From Cryptomeria japonica (taxonomy: Eukaryota > Streptophyta > Pinopsida > Cupressales > Cupressaceae), in contig NC_081414.1 of the NCBI RefSeq assembly GCF_030272615.1, forward strand, positions 338,812,502 to 338,876,501: DNA of 64,000 nt. The letters are read 5' to 3'. Below, piece by piece: positions 23,875 to 33,459 of this stretch (position 1 is the stretch's first letter; each line of letters opens with the position of its first letter). The translations under genes and the position numbers were made by a program. The notes under the pieces are model-generated. The model was not told the DNA's origin, did not search any database, and saw only the letters and a program-made list of their open reading frames with translations.

Positions 23875-24941
23875 GCACTAAAGAGAGAGAGAAGATTTTG
23901 AATTTTAGAGGTAGCAAATTTCAATAAAATCAGCCAATCTCCTAGATTTAAGCTATTAAATACAATCAGGACAATCTCCCGAAATTTCGAAAAAAATGTC
24001 AGGGACCGTGGTGAGCGGAGTGCACACGGTCCTCGCAACTTTTTTTTGAAATTTTCAGGGATGAAAGTTATGATGATTTTAAAGCTAATCTAAAAAAAAT
24101 TGAGTGATTTTACGATCTGTAGATAGGCCAAATTAAAGTTGCAATCTCAAAATTGAACCCTACCAAGATTGTTGAAAAATGCAAAATTTGAATTTTGAAA
24201 AAGAGAGGGAAACTAAAATTTTGAATTTTATGATTTTAGAGGGAATACTGAAAGCAATACAAGCTTTGAAATTTAAAAGTTGACTCGATTTCATGCAAAA
24301 TTCAAATTTGAAAGCAGAAATCAAAGTTGTTGCAATTAAACACTTAATTTCAAAAGTCACAAACTGCAAAAATTTGAATAAAGCACTGAAATTTTGAATG
24401 AATGCCAACACACTTTTCAGATTTAGGACTGTAAGAAACACAATTTTAACACAAATTTCAATTTCAACAATTTTTGAATGATTATAAGCCCTAATCCAAG
24501 CAATCACTAGACCAACTTTGACTTTAATTTTGAAAGTGTTAGCATTGATGAAATCAGCCAAGATTCTGGATTTTAGCAGAAAAATACAGTAAGATCTAGC
24601 TCCCAAAATTTCAAAAAAAATGTCGAGGACAATGGCGCTCGGGGTGGACACGGTCCTCGCAACTTTTTTCAAAATTTTCAGGGATGAGAGATATTGTGAT
24701 TTTGTTACGGAATCCAAAGTTACAGCCAATTTGGAGGTGTTTTGATCAGTGAAATCATTGGTTAAAGGTTGAATCAAGAAGGTTTTAAAAATTAGGGTTT
24801 TGACACTTAACCACTTAATTTTCAGAATTAGAGCACAAATATGATTTGACAATTTGCAATAGAAGGGTAGATCTGAAACAAGCATTAACAACTAAACATT
24901 TCACAAGCTCAATTACTAAAAAGAAAATTTTAGTGTTTTTA
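23875..24941 (-). other. 5' untranslated leader of Gag-Pro element
   Basis: About 1.07 kb between 5' LTR and gag. It holds two copies of a block ending CACGGTCCTCGCAACTTTTT (near 24001-24060 and 24635-24685), also related to LTR sequence near 18778 and 25310. The copy at 24003-24032 has perfect 8-base arms GGACCGTG/CACGGTCC. No standard TGG-type primer site was found next to the LTR. Confidence 0.6.
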
Positions 24942-26201
24942 TGCAATTAACCTCTAAAAATCGAACCCTAGGTGTTTCCCCCACTCCAAGGAGAGAGAAG
25001 GGAGGTCACTAGGGTTGACGGTTTTCACTTAGGAGAGACTTTACATTCAAAAGAGGGGTTGAAACTCACAAGATCCAATCCCACACAATGCAAGATTGAA
25101 TTCTAAATGAGTTTCAAGGGTTAAGACATCAAGGATACCCTCTTTTGTAAAGAATGTAGATAGAATGATTGAACTAGGAATGCATGTAAAGTAAGAAAGA
25201 TTCGCTTGTAGACGGAGATAGGGACACAGGATGAAGCTACGGACCTGAAATTAGTAGTAAAATGTCGAGATGATGCTATTCTACAAATTTGAGCTAAAGT
25301 TGATAGGATGATGGCGCTCGGAGTGCACACGGTCCTCCGAAAAATCCACGAAACGAAGGTGGATCTGTTCGTCTCTACACAAGGATTCCAGATCTTCAAT
25401 TATAGCCGTGTACCTGCAACCTGCACACAAAAAAGAGAGGATGATTGGGGGGTTAGGGATTAGGGGTTTTCCTTTAGATCAAATCCCGATTTTGGAATTA
25501 ACCAAGAAATGAGAATGTTGTAAATGTAAATGTTTGTAACGTAAACAAGTACTGATACCTTGTTGTAAGAATGTTTGTATTCTTACATGTGAAGGTGTAA
25601 TGATGTTGTATGTTGTCAGTTGTAAGTGATCTCCTCTTCAATGGTTAAATCCTTGTCTTTGAATGCAACACCTTGCCTTGAATGGAGACTTAGAATACTC
25701 AATTGCTTAAAGGAATGCTTGAATACTTGAATGTTTGAATGTTTGAATATCGCTTCCGCCTCTTGCTCTTGCTTATTTCCTTCCTCCCTTTCTAGGAGAG
25801 GAAAAGTAGTTTATATACTTGTCAATTAGGGTTAAGAGACTGATTTTTCTGACCTTAGGCCAACCTAGAAGCATCATTTTCCGAATTGCAAACTTAAAGA
25901 CCCGATGCCCAACAAGAGACCGGGCCCAAAATAGGGCCAGGGACCAAGGCACTGGATGCCATGGTCCTGGGGGACCAAGGTGATAGGTGCCATGGTCTTG
26001 AAGGACCAGGGTGCTGGGCGCCATGGTCCCACCTCCCGGGATAGCAGGGTGCAAGGAAGGATCAGGCCAAGGTGCAGAAATATGCAGTTTTTGATGTCGC
26101 AAATAGGTTTCGGGGTCTCCATTCAGGTTCAACGTTGCGCTGCCATCGTGAAGACCCAAATGCAGTCAAAATTGCAAGTGTCACAATTTTAGGATGCTAC
26201 A
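24942..26201 (-). repeat. 5' LTR of Gag-Pro element
   Basis: 1,260 bp, collinear with 18415-19669. TATATAAA on the minus strand lies at 25810-25817 and the hairpin units at 25941-26030. It is followed on the right by the ATTTC duplication. Confidence 0.9.
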
Positions 26202-26206
26202 ATTTC
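26202..26206. repeat. Target-site duplication, right of Gag-Pro element
   Basis: ATTTC, matching 18410-18414. Confidence 0.9.
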
Positions 26207-27178
26207 ATTTTGGTACTTATCCACAATAGCTTGTGATAACCTTACTCTTGTTTTCATTCAAGCTTTCAATGCCTGAAAATACTCATTTAAGTTCTTTTCC
26301 CTATTCTCTCCCATGTTGTTCAGCAATACTGATAGTTGTTTTCCTACTGGTATATCATATCCAAAATCTTTGGTACCAATACCGGGTACTTGTTTGGTTA
26401 TATATAGCATCAGACAAACAAGTAGGTTTCCAAAACTGAATATTCCTTTCTTGTCTTTTTTTATCTTTCCCAAATTATCAACCAGTTCATCTTTAAGCCA
26501 TTCACATATGTCTATCCTTGCATTATTATTTACCATATCATAGACACTTTTAATACGTAGGCTAGAAACTGAGTTTAACCTATTTGCATGTGTAGTCTTG
26601 TAACCTAAGATCAAAATGATAAATTTGACATTGATATATGTTACATCATTTACCCTTAGTGATCTCTTGTCAAATGTTGCACCGGTTAGTTTTGTTACTA
26701 AATCATTTGAGACCTTCTTAGTTTTGTTAGGTCTATTGCCGGTGGAGGGTAACCCTGTCACAGCCTTCATTGCTTCTTTAGTAATCTTGTGAATAGAGTC
26801 CAACCAAAAGAATTTGCCATGAACCCTTCTTAGCACAATTCTTACGATATCCTTGGGGAAATCCAGGATATGAATAATTTCTGTAAAACCTAGGGTTTTT
26901 ATTATCTTGTGTTTAGTTTTGACATTTTCAGATTCATCACAAATTACAGATTTATACATATTCTTAATTTCCTCATCACCTAGTTCATCAGTATGACAGT
27001 GTATATACATTCTAGGGTCTTTAGCATATACTACCCCTTTAGGTATTTGAGAAAATGCACCTAAACTATCATCTTTCTTTGCGATTTCAGGAACTAGCTG
27101 GAATACGGGTCTAGGGAATTTAATAACTTCAACAACAGTAGGGTTTGCAATAAATTGAGGAGTAGATTAGGATGCCAT
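26207..27178 (-). pseudogene. N1 second ORF, N-terminal domain of unknown function
   Basis: A minus-strand ATG at 27178 is followed at codon 4 by TAA, then about 320 open codons to the Gag-Pro insertion, with one more stop near 26256. Features are HKITKEAMKAVTGLPSTG (about residue 125), several predicted helices, and a segment WLKDELVDNLGKIKKDKKG followed by a hydrophobic helix (LLVCLMLYI). It resembles no Copia capsid, protease, integrase or RT motif, and I do not recognise it as a named family. It may be a capsid-like or captured host-derived domain. A TATA-like box lies about 143 bases upstream. The protein continues at 18409-15967 beyond the nested insertion. Confidence 0.7.
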
Positions 27179-27320
27179 AGCTATAAATACCTTAATCTGC
27201 CTTAGGGATGAAAGATTTGATAGATTGCTTCACTTCTTTGCTTGGAATGCCTTTTCTCAAGATTTTTGCGCTCTCGAATATTTGAATGCTCGGTGAAATG
27301 AAAATGGAGCCAAAAACTTG

Positions 27321-27327
27321 TTTTATA
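27321..27327 (-). promoter_or_regulatory. TATA-like box upstream of N1 second ORF
   Basis: TATAAAA on the minus strand, about 143 bases before the ORF start at 27178. It could give the second ORF its own transcript; an AT-rich chance match is also possible. Confidence 0.3.
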
Positions 27328-27558
27328 ATTTTATTTTCTTCACCTACCACATTTAATGTTTGCCAGTTAAGTCACATCTTAACTTATCTGCCGGTAAAGA
27401 AGTAATCTCAACTTCTCACCATCAACCGAGGGAATAATAGCATCTTTTAGATTCAATTGCTAAACCCTCAAAAGGATTTTCCTTCAATTAGATGAAGAGT
27501 CTCCTGTCGGTGGAGTGTTACTCTGTTCTACCAGTGGAGGAGTATTCCCATCAATATT

Positions 27559-28623
27559 CTATCCTGATTTTCTGATCCATTGTTTTGAGAATTCTTGCTT
27601 TACCTCTTCAACCTTTTCTTTACGTTTCAAACTAGGACCTTTGTTATTTGTTGGTGAGGACTTACTTCTACAAAATTTAGCAATGTGTCCAATCTTGTTA
27701 CAGGCATAACAAGTCACATTGTTTTTCTGAATTGCTTTCCCATATCCTATGCTGGTTTGTGTTATGCATTGATTAGATAAGTGTCCAAATCTTCCACAAA
27801 CATAACATCTTACATTCATTTTGCAATTCTCTGAATTATGACTAACTTTGTTGCATTTAGAACACTGACCGATGGGTGTATTGGTGTTCTAATAATTTCT
27901 AGGTCTACATTTATTTGCTTTATGACCATACTTGTTATAGTTAAAGCATTTTCCATTAAATTTATAAGCAATTGGTTGTCTTACCAGTTTGCTATGATCA
28001 TATGTGTTTGTAGTACCAGATCTTTCACCAGCTTCAAAGCCAAGGCCATTAGTGTCACCATTAGGTTTCTGATTCTTCAGCATGTCACTGAGTTCTTCTG
28101 AGCTTTTCTTGAATTTTTCCTTGTGCTGATTTGTAGTAGCCAGTTCTCTTTCCAAGATTTCTTTCTATCTCATAAGTTCATTTGAGTCATTTTGTGTGTG
28201 CATCAGATCTGTCTTCAACATATCATTTTCATAACTAAGTCTTGTGTTTTCATTTGCAGCATCATTCAGTCTTCAAGTTAGATCTTCTTCATTTTTCTTC
28301 CTATCTTCAATTTCTTTGCAAAATCTCATAGTCATATCCTGCATCTCATTATGTGTTGTACTTATCTCTTGTCTTAGTTTGTTTACCAGATCATTAAGAG
28401 TTTCCTTTTCATCTCCCTCTTTCTACATCTTCTCACAAAGTTCTCTTCTTTTATTCCTTGCTATAGTGTAATTCTCTTGAAGTTCTTGAATGATATCCTG
28501 AGTAGCTTTTAGATCATCTTCAAGTTTGATATTCTTCAATTTTTCTGTATCATAGTCTGAAAGAGATGTTTCCAACTGTTTCTTCAAGTTATCCATCTCT
28601 ACCAGTTGCAAGATCTTCCTCAT
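27559..28623 (-). pseudogene. N1 gag-like ORF: coiled coil plus four CCHC zinc knuckles
   Basis: The minus-strand reading begins with a Lys/Glu/Leu-rich coiled coil (28623-28170), then runs through four consecutive CCHC knuckles: CFNYNKYGHKANKC, CSKCNKVSHNSENC, CYVCGRFGHLSNQC and CYACNKIGHIAKFC (about 27950-27680). The second Cys of the first knuckle is Tyr. Stops lie near 28424, 28290, 28167 and 27888. CCHC arrays of this form are nucleocapsid domains that bind element RNA. The N-terminal capsid (UBN2 type) expected of Copia gag is not visible, so this looks like the C-terminal half of a Copia gag with an expanded knuckle array. A basic tail ends at about 27559. Confidence 0.8.
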
Positions 28624-28649
28624 GTTGTTAGGCTTCTGAAAATAGAGGA

Positions 28650-28666
28650 CCAGACTCTAATACCAA
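28650..28666 (-). promoter_or_regulatory. Primer-binding site of N1
   Basis: Minus strand TGGTATTAGAGTCTGG, next to the 5' LTR. It matches the initiator-Met type TGGTATCAGAGYC with C-to-T changes. Confidence 0.8.
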
Positions 28667-28667
28667 T

Positions 28668-29435
28668 TGTTAGGATTCCCAAAAATACTGAGAGGGGGGG
28701 TGAATCAGTATCTAACCGGTTGAAGAATTTACTTGATTTAAAACATGTAAAGCATATCAATACTGTATACCAGTAAACAAAGATAACAACAACCACATGA
28801 AAAGCACACCATAACATAGTAGTTTAACGAGGAAACCCGGTGTGGGAAAAACCTCGGTGGGATTTGTGACCCACAATATTTGCTTACTGGCCAATAAGTG
28901 AATATTACTCTTACAATAGGGGCCTGCACATGCAGGAAGGCCAAGTGCCTAGAGCTCACTGCTCAAATACAAAATAAGAAGTCACACTGACTTACAAAAT
29001 GGATTATACAAATCCAATGTCTTTTACTGCTTCAAAATAGCATCTACTATGCTAGATCCAGTACCGGTTTTAGCTCTGCTACATACATAAACCCTTAACC
29101 TATAATTCGCATATTATGTTTGCAAAATTTTGCCTATATCCTTCTTACAAAATGTTCTACAATGATCTCATACATATATGAGTCATATTACAACTCGCCA
29201 TGTCGGCTTACAATGATTTTACAATTAATTACAAAATACATTATAAACAAAATTCCTGTCGGCTAGGGTGTCGGTATCCTTCCTTTGTTTGTCAGTGTCC
29301 TGTGTGTCAGTGTAGAGTTTGTCATTGCCAGTGCAGGTATATTGTCTTGCCAGTATCATATGATTGCAATATTTCCATCAATGACAAAACCTTCAATCAC
29401 CTACAATTTCTCATTGGAGTGTGCATTTGCCAACA
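28668..29435 (-). repeat. 5' LTR of N1
   Basis: 768 bp, TGTTAGGATTCCC to GCCAACA on the + strand, collinear with 14960-15710. It keeps a block at about 29045-29085 that is deleted from the other LTR. Confidence 0.9.
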
Positions 29436-29440
29436 GTCTT
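29436..29440. repeat. Target-site duplication, right of N1
   Basis: GTCTT, matching 14955-14959. Confidence 0.92.
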
Positions 29441-30086
29441 AGTATGATTTACTCTTATTTGTACCCTATTAAGAATGTAAACAACAACAAGCACAACTTC
29501 TTTCCAATACACATTAGCCAAGTTAGCACCCTTCAATATAATTCTATTTATCTCAATAATAGTCCTATCATTCATTTCTACAACTCCATTCTCTTGAGGG
29601 GTTCTTGGGGTATAAAAATGCCTTCTAATTTGATATTTCTCACAAAAAATTAACAATTCCATTTAAAGTAAACTCTCCTATCAAATATCAAACATTTGAT
29701 TTTATCATCTACTTGATTTTCAACCATTAACTTGAACACTTTAAATCTTTCAAAATCTTTAGATATCTCTTCTAATAATATAACCCATGTCATCCTAGAA
29801 TAATCATCAACAAGCAATGTAAAATACCTTTCACCATTAAGTCCTCTTGCCCTTGTAGGCTCGTAAATATTTGTATGAACTAGCTCCAAGGGCTTTGAAG
29901 TAGATTATTCCTTGTTCTTGAATCTCCTATTTATCTATTTCCCTAGTTGAAATTCCTTGCATATAGTATCTGTAGGTTTGATAATCTTATGCATATCTCT
30001 CACACTTTAGTATTATTGATCTTTATCATTTTATCAAAATTGACATGTCTGATCCTCTTGTGCCATAACCAACACTCACTACTCTG
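29436..30086 (-). pseudogene. Copia-2, pre-integrase and integrase core (right half)
   Basis: Minus-strand pieces read WLWHKRIRHVNFDKM (about 30075-30030, zinc-binding pre-integrase), LELVHTNIYEP, GERYFTLLVDDYSRMTWV, then FYTPRTPQENGVVEMNDRT and YILNR. Catalytic positions are eroded: the first core Asp is Asn (HTN), the second motif reads FDRRVYF, and the third has VVEMNDR with Glu kept. Stops occur near 29648 and 29905. The remainder of integrase and RT is at 13880-14959. The upstream gag was lost where N2 begins. Confidence 0.85.
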
Positions 30087-30858
30087 TGTTAGAAAATACC
30101 CACTTGCACAAGAGTTTACCCCTTGGGTAAAAGCTTTATCCAATGGATAGCCCTAACCTAACCTTAATCCTTACCTCCTAAGGTAACCTTCATGTCTTCT
30201 CAGGCATTTAATGCCTCTTGCATCTTCTCTCAAGCAACCTTTTGTAGACAATTGTCACCATTTCATTGGTGAAAATTGTAAACATGGATTGAGTAACTTT
30301 CAATCCTAACCATTGTTAAGATTATTCAATCTTAACCATTCATTGTCCTATTTTCCTTATAAATAGAGCTCTCATTCTTCATTATCCAAGAGATCCAAGT
30401 TTCATGCATCTACATTATAGTCTAATTTACTAAGCATTTTAGCCTCTCTTTGTTAAAATATCATCATAAACATATAGAAGCATTTCATCTCATATCATAG
30501 AATATTCATGCTAGTAAATCATGTTAGGATAATTTGCTAATCTCATTATCATATCACTATCTTCATTTTAACTTAATCATCATAAATGTTTAACATATCA
30601 TATAGATCTTAGAATGCATTCATGCATATAGCTCACAATATCACTCGCTCTTGGAGTTGTCATTCTTAAGTCATTTGTTCAATGATCTGATAGCAAAACA
30701 TTGACTTTAGGGATCTTGCGAGATAGATAACAATGGGACACCCCTTGGGAAGTTAAGCTAATTCAATTAGTTTATATACTTGCACTAAGAATATCATCGA
30801 TATGTAGGTCATTTGATCTCGATTTATTTGTTTTGATCGCCACCTTTTCCTATGTACA
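30087..30858 (+). repeat. 5' LTR of N2
   Basis: TGTTAGAAAATACCC to TATGTACA, 772 bp. It has no second copy here, so the boundary rests on the TG/CA ends, the TATA box and the adjoining primer site. Confidence 0.62.
30358..30365 (+). promoter_or_regulatory. TATA box of N2 LTR
   Basis: TATAAATA followed by GAGCTCTCATTC, placed about one third into the LTR. It is a good match to a plant TATA box. Confidence 0.6.
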
Positions 30859-30862
30859 TTTA

Positions 30863-30880
30863 TGGCACCCACCGTGGGGC
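30863..30880 (+). promoter_or_regulatory. Primer-binding site of N2
   Basis: TGGCACCCACCGTGGGGC lies four bases after the LTR CA. The TGGCRCC start is typical of plant Gypsy primer sites; the exact tRNA is not assigned. Confidence 0.6.
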
Positions 30881-30943
30881 ATGTCCCCAAAAATAACAAC
30901 ATTTTGTGTGTAGGTAGGAGACAACAATCACATCAAAATTACA

Positions 30944-31192
30944 AATTAGCGCATCGGGGACTTTCTTTAGCACATTTGTGCTGAACTTTGGCGCATATAT
31001 GGCACTATTTAGTGCATAGAGACCATAACTTAGCACATCCTGTTATGTTTCTGGCGCATACCCTTCTTTTTTTTTCAAAATGCATAGAAGAATGATTTTA
31101 GTGCATTCAAGGAGTAGAATAACATGCAGGTGTTCTCTTTTAGCGCTTCTACACCATACTGTAGCGCAATTATATGGAAGTTTAGCGTGTGG
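30944..31192 (+). repeat. Array 1 of TAGCGCAT-type octamers
   Basis: About 11 words fitting TAG(C/T)(G/A)CAT or GGCGCAT, at irregular spacing of roughly 15-40 bases, in the N2 leader. Variants differ mainly by C-to-T or G-to-A at the central CG, as expected from decay of methylated CpG. Confidence 0.7.
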
Positions 31193-32724
31193 CTCTGATA
31201 GAGAAGAAAAATTTGTAAAAGAGTCAAAAAATTTAGGCTTGTGAAGCCCACCATTAGAATTTAATTTTGACTAATTGTGTGCAGGTTCTAACATTTTTCA
31301 CTATAGGAAAAGGAGGAGTTAGTTTTATTTACTTTCTTTTATAAGTTCATAAAAAGAACTCACTTATTTATTGAAAAGGCTTAAAATGAATTTCACCTTC
31401 CTTTTGGATTCTTAAAAATAACTTCATCATTTCTTTTTGCTGCCTAAAATAGACTTCATCTTTCTTTCTTGCATGATTAAACAAAACAACAAAAATAAAA
31501 GCTTTCCTTTTATGCAAGACAGGATTATCTTTCTTTAGCCTCTAAAAAGAACAAAACAAAATTTCCCATTTCTGCAAAGGGGTAAAATTGAACATCATTT
31601 TCTTTTGGTGTTGATTAAAATGAACCTCATTTTTCATTTGGGAGTTTAAAAAGAAACTTCACATCATTTCAAAAGAGCTTTCAAGATTCCAAAACTATTG
31701 TTATTCATTTGGTGAATTTACTTTGGTTGACCAGGATTTCTTTAGATTAAATTTTTTGCTATCTTCACTCATTGATATATTCGGATAAAAAGAACATCAT
31801 GTCTTCTTGGAGCAACATCTCCATCTAGCTTAGACAATTTTGCAATGAAGTTTTAAAAATAACCCTTGTCTTTTGTTCTTGTGATGTGATAGGTATATGC
31901 TCTCACCTTCAAAGGGTGATAAAAAAGTCAAAACCATCTCTTTTTTGCTTTCTTTCAGTTGTATGCATTAACACCTTTAGAAGGCCTGCCCTCCTGAGTT
32001 GCCCTTAGGGCACCATTAAGGTTGGTGAGAGGGGAACAACCTAAGTGGGAAATGGATTTATTGCCAAGTATCCACCCCACTATAATCAAATGTGGAGGTT
32101 GGTGAAAACCCCCTCCAACAGTTTTTCTCAGTGATTAGTCTTCCCCCAGTATCGTTAAGATATGCAAAGCCTTTGTTCTAAAGGTTGGGAAGCCTCCTAA
32201 GAGAGTTTATCACTGAAGATCGAACAAAATCCTGATTAAAAACCATAGAAGTAGAAGCTTTGAGCCAATTCATTTACCAAACATTAGCAATATCATAGTG
32301 CAAGGGTGGGGAAGAATCTGTCGCCAAGATCACTCACCATATATCTCCCAAGATAACTACTCAATTATGAAGCAATTCACTTTAGGTTAATTTATGGATA
32401 AAGGCAAAAAAATGGGCACCCCCTAGGGGGTGAAAAGATTGTTTGAGCTAACGGAGTATCAAGACTAGTGGGCTATGATATTGTCGATGACCTTTTGAAT
32501 AAAGAGTCTACTTGATATGTCTTCTTTGTAATCCAAACTAGTGAAAACATCAGGGATTTGAAAACATCCTCAAAAGAACATACACTATTTGTTTAGCATA
32601 GACAAATTATTATTACTTCTATATGTTGTGTTTTCAAATCATTTTATCAGAAAATCATTCATCAAAGCACAAAAATTCATTTCTCAACATCTCAGCAAAA
32701 TCATCAAAACAAAAATTATCAAGG
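31193..32724 (+). repeat. N2 leader, including a loose TAAAATGAACTTCAT-type array at about 31350-31806
   Basis: Eight or so copies of a TAAAA-(T/A)-(G/A)-AAC-(T/A)TCAT-like word recur between 31350 and 31806, each followed by a T/C-rich stretch. The rest (31807-32724) contains no supported ORF, although the stretch at 31980-32460 is less AT-rich than its surroundings and may once have been conserved leader sequence. Confidence 0.5.
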
Positions 32725-33072
32725 TAGTTAGCGTGTAGGAGCAACATCCTAGTGCATCTCAACCATCAGATAGTGCATTCTAACCAACAGTTAGCACTTC
32801 TATCCCTCACATTAGCACATGATCAGTATCATACTGGTAAAAAATCAGATAGCGCTTGCAACATCTCTATAGTGCATTTGAAGATATTATAGCGCATTCA
32901 TACCAAACATTAGCGCCTTAGAAGGACATATTAGTGCATAACCAATTCATCAATTGTGTTATCAAATAGTATAAAATAGCACATTTGAGAGGTAGCATAG
33001 TGCATCTGGATCATTCTTTAGTTCTTTGGGGGAATCCTTTAGCGCATTAGGTCTTTTTTCTAGCGCATGATC
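32725..33072 (+). repeat. Array 2 of TAGCGCAT-type octamers
   Basis: About 15 further words (TAGCGCAT, TAGTGCAT, TAGCACAT, TAGCGCTT and close variants) in 350 bases, the same family as array 1. Confidence 0.72.
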
Positions 33073-33459
33073 AAGATTGGTGAAAAACAAAGAGAAAATC
33101 ACTCACCTTGTGAAATTTTCATCAACAGTTTAGGATACACTTTTAGGTCCTCTAACAAAATCCAACAAAAATTACAAAAACAAGGATCATAAGTGAGAAA
33201 TTTCCAAATCCAACTAAGCACCCTTAGAAAGAGATATCAAATCTTCAACTATCTTGAGATCAGATTTCATCCAACAAGATTAAGGAGTATTGAAATAGTG
33301 ATCAAAGGTTCCATCATCCAATGAATTCTATCAAAACAATACCTAGTTAGGTTCTCAAGTTGTCAAATTAAGTTTCTACATTGTGAAACTTGACTCATAT
33401 CATTTCACACACTTTGTCATAAAAGCGAATCAAACTAAACTTCTACTTGACAAGTAAAC

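Larger units (their letters stand above)
18415..26201 (-). mobile_element. Gag-Pro-only Gypsy-type LTR element (non-autonomous)
   Basis: Two LTRs of about 1.26 kb (18415-19669 and 24942-26201) are flanked by a perfect ATTTC duplication. The single long ORF encodes capsid, a zinc knuckle and an aspartic protease, then a C-terminal extension, with no RT, RNase H or integrase. On the minus strand the LTRs begin TGTAGCATCC, and a purine-rich tract precedes the 3' LTR. It resembles the TR-GAG class described in plants but also keeps a protease-like domain. A second, much older copy of the coding part is at 60-1503. Confidence 0.88.
14960..29435 (-). mobile_element. N1: non-autonomous Copia-like LTR element with a long unfamiliar ORF
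   Basis: LTRs at 14960-15710 and 28668-29435 are bounded by TG/CA and a perfect 5-bp duplication (GTCTT). On the minus strand the order is 5' LTR, initiator-Met primer site, a coiled-coil and four-zinc-knuckle ORF, a second ORF of about 1,100 codons, repeated polypurine motifs, 3' LTR. No protease, RT, RNase H or integrase was found, so mobilisation would need a Copia partner. A 7.8 kb Gag-Pro element (18415-26201) sits inside the second ORF; without it N1 is about 6.7 kb. The LTRs are similar but differ by point changes and a roughly 40-bp block near 29040-29085, so the insertion is not recent. Confidence 0.87.

Noticed and set aside
24942-24960. Primer-binding site next to the 5' LTR of the Gag-Pro element
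   Set aside because: No TGG-type sequence complementary to a tRNA 3' end was found on the minus strand beside the LTR, so none is annotated.
30944-33072. CRISPR-like array of short repeats
   Set aside because: The words are only eight bases long, spacing is irregular, and there is no fixed repeat and spacer length or cas gene. The context is a plant retrotransposon leader.
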